A stretch of 64,000 nucleotides of DNA, taken from assembly GCA_041678045.1 (NCBI GenBank), contig JBAYOV010000008.1, forward strand, positions 17,823-81,822, read 5' to 3'. The stretch comes from UBA2357 sp041678045. GTDB lineage: Bacteria; Pseudomonadota; Gammaproteobacteria; Burkholderiales; Rhodocyclaceae. Positions within the stretch are counted from its first letter, which is position 1. The number at the start of each line of letters is the position of its first letter. The notes beneath the pieces are model-generated. The model was not told the DNA's origin. It did not search any database and saw nothing but the letters and a program-made list of their open reading frames with translations. The translations under genes and the position numbers were made by a program. Below, piece after piece: positions 58,305-64,000 of the stretch.

Positions 58305-61300
58305 ATGGCACGTTTTTTCATTGATCGGCCCATCTTTGCATGGGTGATTGCAATCGTGATCATGCTCTTCGGGGCATTGTCCATCCTCAAGCTGCCGGTT
58401 TCGCAGTATCCGGCCATTGCACCGCCGGCCATCGTCATCAACGCCAGCTATCCCGGGGCGTCGGCGAAGGCGGTCGAGGATTCGGTGACACAGATCATCG
58501 AGCAGAAGATGACCGGGCTGGACGGCCTGCTGTACATGAACTCGTCCAGCGATGCCTATGGCCGGGCGTCGCTCACCCTCACCTTCGAGGCCACGGTCGA
58601 CCCCGACATCGCGCAGATGCAGGTGCAGAACAAATTGCAACTGGCACTGCCCCTGCTGCCACAGGCGGTGCAGCAGCAGGGCGTGCAGGTGGCCAAGTCG
58701 GCGCGTAACTTCCTGATGGTGGTGGGCTTCGTGTCTTCGGACAACAGCCTGAGCCAGTACGATTTGTCGGACTTCGTGGTGTCCACCGTGCAGGACCCGC
58801 TTTCCAGGGTCAGTGGCGTGGGCGAAGTGCAGGTGTTCGGTGCGCAGTACGCGATGCGGGTATGGCTGGATCCGGCCAGATTGCTCAACTACAAGCTCAC
58901 CCCGGGTGATGTGCGTGCGGCGCTGGTCGCGCAGAACACGCAGGTCTCGGCCGGTCAGCTCGGGGGCACGCCGGCCGTGCCGGGGCAGGGCTTCACCGCA
59001 ACCATCACGGCACAGAGCCGGCTGCAAACGGTGGAGCAATTCGAGGCGATCCTGCTGCGCACTTCGGCCGAAGGGGGCGAGGTGCGGTTGCGCGATGTAG
59101 CACGCATCGAGATCGGCGCCGAAAACTACGGCACCGTGGCGCGCTTCAATGGGCGTCCGGCATCCGGGCTGGGCATTCGCCTTGCGTCGGGGGCCAACGC
59201 GATCGAGACCGGTGCGGCGGTGCGGGCCGCGCTCGACGACATGTCGCGTTACTTCCCCGAAGGCGTCGAGGTGGTGGTGCCCTACGACACCACGCCCTTC
59301 GTGGCGCTGTCGATCAAGTCGGTGGTGATGACGCTGATCGAAGCGGTGATCCTGGTGTTCCTGGTGATGTTCCTGTTCCTGCAGAACATCCGTGCGACGC
59401 TGATTCCGACCATTGCCATTCCGGTGGTGCTGCTGGGTACCTTCGGAGTGATGGCGGCGCTGGGTTTCTCGATCAACACCCTGACCATGTTCGGCATGGT
59501 GCTTGCCATCGGTCTGCTGGTCGATGATGCCATCGTGGTGGTGGAGAACGTCGAGCGGGTGATGAGCGAGGAGGGGTTGCCACCCAAGGAGGCCACCAAA
59601 CGCTCGATGGACCAGATCACCAGCGCGCTGGTCGGCATCGGTCTGGTGCTGTCCGCCGTGTTCGTGCCGATGGCCTTCTTTGGGGGCTCCACCGGCGTGA
59701 TCTATCGCCAGTTCTCGATCACCATCGTGTCGGCAATGGCCTTCTCGGTGCTGGTGGCGATCATCTTCACCCCGGCGCTGTGCGCAACCATGCTCAAACC
59801 GGTGGAGAAGGGGCACGAGATTTCGGAAGGCGGCTGGTTTGCCGGCTTCTTCCGCTGGTTCAACAGCATGTTCAACCGCAACACCCAGCGCTACGAGTCG
59901 GCGGTGGCCGGCATCCTGCGCCGGGGCGGGCGCTTCATGCTGATCTACCTGGTGACCCTGGGGGTGCTTGCCTTCCTGTTCATGCGCCTGCCCACCTCGT
60001 TCCTGCCGCAGGAAGATCAGGGGGTGATGTTCAACCAGGTGATGCTGCCCGCAGGCGCCACCCAGGAGCGCACGCTTGCGGTGCTGGAGAAGGTCGAGCA
60101 GCACTTCCTGGAAAACGAGAAGGATACGGTGCGGGCCCTCTTCACCGTCGCCGGTTTCAGCTTTGGCGGCAGTGGCCAGAACATGGGGATCGGGTTCGTG
60201 AACCTGCATGACTGGGACTTGCGCAAGGCGCCGGGCATGAGTGTCAACGACGTGGCTGCGCGTGCGATGGGGGCGTTTTCGCAGATTCGCGAGGCCATGG
60301 TGTTCGCCTTCGTGCCCCCGGCGGTGATCGAGCTGGGGACCTCCAGCGGTTTCAACGTGCAGATGCAGGACCGCGCCGGCCTGGGGCATGAGGCGCTGGT
60401 GGGCGCGCGCAACCAGTTTCTTGGCATGGCTGCGCAAGATCCACGGCTGGTGGCCGTGCGCCCGAACGGTCAGGACGACACGCCCGAGTACGAACTGATC
60501 ATCGACCATGCCAAGGCCTCCGCCTTCGGGGTGTCGATTGCAGACATCAACGACACGCTGTCTACTGCGTGGGGGGGCGCCTACATCAACGACTTTCTCG
60601 ACCGTGGGCGCATCAAGAAGGTGTATCTGCAGGCCGATGCCCCGGCACGCATGACGCCGGAAGACCTCGACAAGTGGTATGTGCGCAATCGCGAAGGCGA
60701 GATGGTGCCGTTCTCGGCTTTCACCAGCGCGCGCTGGACCTACGGTTCGCCACGTCTGGAGCGCTACAACGGCCAGCCGTCCATCGAGCTGCTCGGCCAG
60801 GCCGCCCCCGGCCTGTCGTCCGGCGAGGCGATGCAGGCCGTGGAGGAAATCATGGCGCAGTTGCCGCCCGGCATCGGTTTCGAGTGGACCGGCACGTCCT
60901 TCGAGGAGCGTCGTTCCGGGGCGCAGGCGCCGGCCCTGTACGCGCTCTCCATTCTGGTGGTGTTCCTGTGTCTGGCCGCCCTGTATGAAAGCTGGTCGGT
61001 GCCCTTTGCGGTGATGCTGGTCGTGCCGCTGGGGGTACTCGGGGCGCTGCTCGCGGCCACCGGTCGCGGTCTGCCCAACGACATCTACTTCCAGGTTGGC
61101 CTGCTTGCCACCATCGGGCTGTCGTCGAAGAACGCGATCCTGATCGTCGAATTCGCCAAGTCGCTGATGGAAAAGGAGGGCAAGGACCTGATCACGGCCA
61201 CGCTCGAAGCGGTGCGCATGCGTCTGCGTCCGATCCTGATGACCTCGCTGGCCTTCGGTCTGGGGGTGGTGCCGCTGGCGATTGCCACCGGCGCCGGTTC

Positions 61301-61496
61301 GGGCAGCCAGAACGCCATCGGCACCGGAGTGCTCGGCGGCACGATTTCGGCCACCGTGCTGGGCATTTTCTTCGTGCCTTTGTTCTATGTGCTGATCCGG
61401 CGTATCTTCAAGAGTGGCAATGAACAGGTGTCGGACGATGTGCGCAGGCTCCCGTCCGCAACCAGTACCGGTGTGACCGGGGAGGGCAAGGCATGA
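58305..61496 (+). CDS. RND efflux transporter, HAE1 (AcrB/MexB) family
   Basis: Proton-driven trimeric exporter of hydrophobic compounds such as antibiotics, dyes or solvents. The 1063-residue protein begins MARFFIDRPIFAWVIAIVIM and has twelve predicted helices with two large periplasmic loops. The proton-relay aspartate pair is in GLLVDDAIVVVENVERVM near residue 410. The C-terminal half has LLATIGLSSKNAILIVEFAK. Spectrum cannot be deduced. The stop overlaps the outer-membrane gene by four bases. Confidence 0.95.
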   Translation: MARFFIDRPIFAWVIAIVIMLFGALSILKLPVSQYPAIAPPAIVINASYPGASAKAVEDSVTQIIEQKMTGLDGLLYMNSSSDAYGRASLTLTFEATVDPDIAQMQVQNKLQLALPLLPQAVQQQGVQVAKSARNFLMVVGFVSSDNSLSQYDLSDFVVSTVQDPLSRVSGVGEVQVFGAQYAMRVWLDPARLLNYKLTPGDVRAALVAQNTQVSAGQLGGTPAVPGQGFTATITAQSRLQTVEQFEAILLRTSAEGGEVRLRDVARIEIGAENYGTVARFNGRPASGLGIRLASGANAIETGAAVRAALDDMSRYFPEGVEVVVPYDTTPFVALSIKSVVMTLIEAVILVFLVMFLFLQNIRATLIPTIAIPVVLLGTFGVMAALGFSINTLTMFGMVLAIGLLVDDAIVVVENVERVMSEEGLPPKEATKRSMDQITSALVGIGLVLSAVFVPMAFFGGSTGVIYRQFSITIVSAMAFSVLVAIIFTPALCATMLKPVEKGHEISEGGWFAGFFRWFNSMFNRNTQRYESAVAGILRRGGRFMLIYLVTLGVLAFLFMRLPTSFLPQEDQGVMFNQVMLPAGATQERTLAVLEKVEQHFLENEKDTVRALFTVAGFSFGGSGQNMGIGFVNLHDWDLRKAPGMSVNDVAARAMGAFSQIREAMVFAFVPPAVIELGTSSGFNVQMQDRAGLGHEALVGARNQFLGMAAQDPRLVAVRPNGQDDTPEYELIIDHAKASAFGVSIADINDTLSTAWGGAYINDFLDRGRIKKVYLQADAPARMTPEDLDKWYVRNREGEMVPFSAFTSARWTYGSPRLERYNGQPSIELLGQAAPGLSSGEAMQAVEEIMAQLPPGIGFEWTGTSFEERRSGAQAPALYALSILVVFLCLAALYESWSVPFAVMLVVPLGVLGALLAATGRGLPNDIYFQVGLLATIGLSSKNAILIVEFAKSLMEKEGKDLITATLEAVRMRLRPILMTSLAFGLGVVPLAIATGAGSGSQNAIGTGVLGGTISATVLGIFFVPLFYVLIRRIFKSGNEQVSDDVRRLPSATSTGVTGEGKA

Positions 61497-62914
61497 TGGC
61501 TGTGACACGACTGGCTGCGGCGCTGTCCGCAGTGCTCCTGGGGGGCTGCGCCAGCATGATCCCCGACTACCAGCGCCCGGATGCTCCGGTGCCGGCGCAC
61601 TGGGTGCTCACCGAGGCCGGCGCAGCGGAGGCCGATGCCGATGCGCGCGCTCCGCTGGAGGCGCTGGCGTGGAAGGAATACTTCACCGATCCGGCACTGC
61701 AGGCGCTGGTGGAGCGCGCCCTGGCGCACAACCGCGACCTGCGCATTGCCGCGCTCAATATCGAGCAGGCCCGCGCACAGTACCGCATCAGCCGGGCCGA
61801 CCGTCTGCCGGGGGTGGATGCGGGGGCGCAGCAAAGCGCCCAGCGCCTGCCGGACAGCCTGAGCCCTTCGGGCGAGGCTGCGATCAACCGGCAGTATTCC
61901 GCCACGGTCGGGCTGGCCACTTACGAGCTGGACTTTTTCGGGCGGGTGCGCAGTCTCAACGAGCAGGCGCTGGCGCGCTTTCTGGCCAGCGAGGAGGCGC
62001 ATCGCAGCGCCCGCAACACGCTGATTGCCGAAGTGGCGAATGCCTGGCTGAGGATGGGGGCCACCCGTGAGCTGCTGGAGTTGGCCAGCCGCACCTCGGA
62101 GACGCGCCGCGAGTCGCTGGAGCTGACCCGGCGCAGCTTCGAGGGCGGTGTGCTGTCGGCGCTGGATGTGACCCAGGCGGAAACCTCCATGCTCGAAGCC
62201 CGCGCCGATGTGGCCAGCCTGTCGGTGCAGCTTGCCGAGGCGCGCAATGCGCTGGCCCTGCTGGTGGGCGGGCAGGTGGATGAGCAATGGTTGCCGGCGC
62301 GCATCGAGACGGCCTTTGCCGCAGTGGCCGAGGTCGAATCGGGCATTGCCTCCAGCGTGCTCACCCGCCGCCCCGACATCCTCTCGCTGGAGCGACAGTT
62401 GCAGGCGGCCAATGCGAACATCGGCGCAGCCCGGGCGGCGTTCTTCCCGAGCATCACGCTGACCGCCAGCGCCGGGGTCGCCTCGTCCGAGCTGGATGAC
62501 CTCTTCAGCGGCGGTGCGGGCATGTGGAGTTTCCTGCCGCGCATCAACCTGCCGATCTTCGATGGCGGGCGCCGTGCGGCTGGCCTGGAAGTGGCCGAGG
62601 TGCAGCGCGACATTGCGGTGGCGCAGTACGAACAGGGCATACAGTCGGCCTTCCGCGAGGTGGCCGATGCCCTGGCGCTGCGTGCAAGCCTGGCCGAACA
62701 GTTGTCGGTACGCACCCGCCTGCTCGAGGTGGCCACCGAGCATCACCGCCTGTCCGAAGCGCGTTACCGCTCCGGGCTGGACAGCTATCTGGGTCTGCTG
62801 GATGCGCAACGCACCCTGTATGCCGCCGAGCAGGCCCTGATCTCCACCCGGCTGTCGGAAGCCGGCAACCGGGTGATGCTGTACAAGCTGCTCGGGGGTG
62901 GCTGGAAGGACTGA
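61493..62914 (+). CDS. Outer-membrane efflux lipoprotein (NodT/OprM family)
   Basis: TolC-type trimeric channel completing the pump. The 473-residue precursor has lipobox LLGGC near residue 19. Two repeats of the outer-membrane factor fold are visible, with FFGRVRSLNEQALARFLASE near residue 145 and INLPIFDGGRRAAGLEVAE near residue 355. It starts in the last codons of the transporter gene (ATGA), so all three components are made together. It converges with the YbhB gene, 12 bases away. Confidence 0.94.
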   Translation: MMAVTRLAAALSAVLLGGCASMIPDYQRPDAPVPAHWVLTEAGAAEADADARAPLEALAWKEYFTDPALQALVERALAHNRDLRIAALNIEQARAQYRISRADRLPGVDAGAQQSAQRLPDSLSPSGEAAINRQYSATVGLATYELDFFGRVRSLNEQALARFLASEEAHRSARNTLIAEVANAWLRMGATRELLELASRTSETRRESLELTRRSFEGGVLSALDVTQAETSMLEARADVASLSVQLAEARNALALLVGGQVDEQWLPARIETAFAAVAEVESGIASSVLTRRPDILSLERQLQAANANIGAARAAFFPSITLTASAGVASSELDDLFSGGAGMWSFLPRINLPIFDGGRRAAGLEVAEVQRDIAVAQYEQGIQSAFREVADALALRASLAEQLSVRTRLLEVATEHHRLSEARYRSGLDSYLGLLDAQRTLYAAEQALISTRLSEAGNRVMLYKLLGGGWKD

Positions 62915-62926
62915 ACCGCGCGGGCC

Positions 62927-63562
62927 TCAGGCCGGCGGACGCACTGCCGGGTTGAGGCTGTACAGGCCGGTGAGCGAGGCCTGGGCCAGTACATGGCCCT
63001 CCATGGCCTTGCGCACCTCAGCGCCGTTGAAACGTTCGCCCAGCGTCAGGCTGGCGACATCCAGCGCATACACCGTGAACACGTAGCGGTGGCGCAGTTC
63101 GTCATTCCACGGGGGGCAGGGGCCGTCGTAGCCGTAGTAGTCGCCCCGCATGCTCTCGTCACCGGCAAACCAGGCCGTGTAATCGTTGATCCCCTGGCGG
63201 CTGCCCTGGGCTGCCTGTGGCCCCGGTTTGCCGCCGGGGGTGACGCCCTCCGAAAAGCTCCCCCGCGCCAGTTCGGTGACACTGGCGGGCAAATCCACCA
63301 GCAGCCAGTGGAAGAAATCCACCCGTGGCAGGCTGGCCGGCACGCTGCGCCCCTCCTGATTCACGTCGTCGCCCCTGGACGGAACGTCCGGGTCGTGGCA
63401 GATCAGCACGAAGGAACGCGTTCCCGCCGGCGCCTCCTCCCACGCCAGATGCGGGCTGATGTTGTCGCTCAGGCAGGCATGGCCGGTCTCGGCGGGCCTG
63501 CAGAATGCGTACTCGGCCGGAATCCAGTCCCCTTCGGCAAAACTCTGGCTGCTCAGTTTCAT
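62927..63562 (-). CDS. YbhB/YbcL-family (PEBP, Raf kinase inhibitor-like) protein
   Basis: A 211-residue member of the phosphatidylethanolamine-binding protein family. DNISPHLAWEEAPAGTRSFV near residue 33, then HDPDVPS, DFFHWLLVDLPA near residue 82 and YGYDGPCPPWNDELRHRYVF are the ligand-site blocks. No signal peptide, so cytoplasmic. It is about 50 residues longer than E. coli YbhB, with an insertion around residues 65-78 and 105-130. GGAG lies before the ATG, and that ATG overlaps the stop of a 12-codon leader ORF. Function in bacteria is unclear. Confidence 0.9.
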   Translation of the reverse strand: MKLSSQSFAEGDWIPAEYAFCRPAETGHACLSDNISPHLAWEEAPAGTRSFVLICHDPDVPSRGDDVNQEGRSVPASLPRVDFFHWLLVDLPASVTELARGSFSEGVTPGGKPGPQAAQGSRQGINDYTAWFAGDESMRGDYYGYDGPCPPWNDELRHRYVFTVYALDVASLTLGERFNGAEVRKAMEGHVLAQASLTGLYSLNPAVRPPA

Positions 63563-63597
63563 GCAAGGTCTCCTTTGGTATCGTGTGGCTGGTGCAT
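63559..63597 (-). CDS. Possible 12-residue leader peptide coupled to the YbhB gene
   Basis: MHQPHDTKGDLA is encoded behind an excellent ribosome-binding site (GGAGGAG, complement of 63604-63610, six bases away). Its TGA overlaps the YbhB start codon as ATGA. The AAAGGAG within the ORF serves as the downstream gene's own site. Such an arrangement suggests translational coupling, but the peptide is too short for coding statistics. Confidence 0.35.
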   Translation of the reverse strand: MHQPHDTKGDLA

Positions 63598-63755
63598 TGA
63601 CTTCTCCTCCCTGAAGATATGCGGAGTAAAACCGATCATGATTGCGCGTGAGTGAGCATCTACAGCACCTTCAAAATGCTAACAGTAATCAATCGTTCAA
63701 GCTTCACCCAGGGCGTTTTTTGAACCCTACACTGACCAAAGGCCGGCTGCCAGCC
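63598..63755. other. Gene-free stretch between the YbhB leader and the CRISPR repeats
   Basis: Apart from the ribosome-binding site of the leader ORF, these 158 bases hold no gene. They are richer in A and T than the neighbours. The stretch GTTTTTTGAACCC (63714-63726) has a T-run without a matching stem. The YbhB promoter should lie here on the minus strand, but no hexamer pair was convincing. Confidence 0.4.
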
Positions 63756-63863
63756 GCTTCAATGAGGCCACGGCATTTCGCCGTGGATGACAGCCGGGTG
63801 GAAGGCGTGATCTTCACCGTTTTTAATGCTTCAATGAGGCCACGGCATTTCGCCGTGGATGAC
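63756..63863 (-). CRISPR. CRISPR mini-array: two identical 36-bp repeats, one 36-bp spacer
   Basis: The 36-base unit at 63756-63791 recurs without change at 63828-63863. It contains the dyad CCACGGC-ATTTC-GCCGTGG. The spacer (63792-63827) is also 36 bases. Read on the minus strand the repeat ends in ATTGAAGC, like the eight-base 5' tag of many type I and type III crRNAs, so transcription is probably right to left. No third repeat or degenerate repeat was found on either side, and no cas gene is in the window. The type cannot be assigned. Confidence 0.75.
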
Positions 63864-63954
63864 GCGATGGGTGAATCTTAACGTGAAAGAGCCCTGCTTC
63901 TGAACGAGCGAAGTCCTGACCGCAGCAGGTCATCGGAGCGAAGGTGACCTGGAA

Positions 63955-64000
63955 TCAGGCGTGTTGCGGGATGAAGCCGAACTTGGTCAGCGCCTTGATC
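63955..64000 (-). CDS. Possible C-terminal end of a gene entering from the right edge
   Basis: On the minus strand the last 46 bases read IKALTKFGFIPQHA and stop. The composition looks coding (basic and hydrophobic residues, GC-rich third positions). The remaining 91 bases up to the CRISPR repeat are gene-free. With 14 residues no family can be named, and a chance reading frame is possible. Confidence 0.35.
   Translation of the reverse strand, partial: IKALTKFGFIPQHA

Noticed and set aside
58185..61508. A 1107-codon open frame on the minus strand
   Set aside because: It is antisense to the RND transporter gene, histidine- and glutamine-rich, and has no recognisable domain or start context.
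63864..63954. Further CRISPR repeats or a leader with cas genes
   Set aside because: No further repeat or degenerate repeat was found in this stretch, and no cas-like frame is present before the window ends.

Overview
The window is GC-rich chromosomal DNA from a Gram-negative, flagellated, polyhydroxybutyrate-storing bacterium. Gene content points to a betaproteobacterium of the Rhodocyclales/Zoogloeaceae type (Azoarcus, Thauera and relatives): a class I PHA synthase followed by two acetoacetyl-CoA reductase genes and phaR, an FlhDC flagellar master regulator, a long (400-residue) TrpRS, and the order exbB-exbD-lpxK-trm112-like-kdsB-adk. The genus is an inference. Nearly all of the window looks like core genome; no insertion sequence, prophage, rRNA or tRNA gene was seen.

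Layout. 1-690: the start of gcvT on the minus strand behind a tandem glycine riboswitch and a matching promoter. 690-9061: a plus-strand run of housekeeping genes (alpha/beta hydrolase, PHP phosphoesterase, YciO/TsaC-like protein, M50 protease, trpS, scpA-scpB, rluB, manC-type bifunctional enzyme). 9170-13320: an MgtC/DUF4010 membrane protein with a leader hairpin, bamD head-to-head with rluD, pgeF, and a small membrane protein. 13457-17784: the PHB locus phaC-phaB-phaB-phaR, with TGCATTGCA-type sites that may be PhaR operators. 17813-25812: rsgA, a small cytochrome-c-like gene, orn, a 49-residue membrane ORF, pgi, a GT39 glycosyltransferase, rpmE, a DusC-type enzyme, an AT-rich gap with DnaA-box-like 9-mers, and a TrmB-like methyltransferase. 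25894-32750: a SEC-C protein, a YkgJ cysteine-cluster protein, an ABC ATPase/permease/AttH-like set, a Nudix hydrolase and a response regulator.

32751-46640 is a motility and chemotaxis island: flhDC, motAB, a CheA-like protein with no kinase core, cheR, a CheB methylesterase with no receiver domain, an MCP with a C-terminal sensor-like domain, two cheV genes, cheY, cheZ and cheA. Three sequences matching the sigma-28 (FliA) consensus lie before motA, the CheA-like gene and the MCP gene. This fits FlhDC at the top and FliA-dependent late genes below. No cheW or cheD is present here; the two CheV proteins could act as couplers.

46690-62914: transaldolase, TruC, sodB, xseA, then exbBD-lpxK-kdsB-adk (envelope energy coupling, lipid A and KDO supply), a phosphofructokinase with a mixed ATP/PPi signature, and a TetR repressor divergent from a three-gene RND efflux operon with two operator-like repeats between them. 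The right end has a YbhB/PEBP protein preceded by a 12-codon leader ORF, a two-repeat CRISPR mini-array without cas genes in the window, and the possible last codons of another minus-strand gene.
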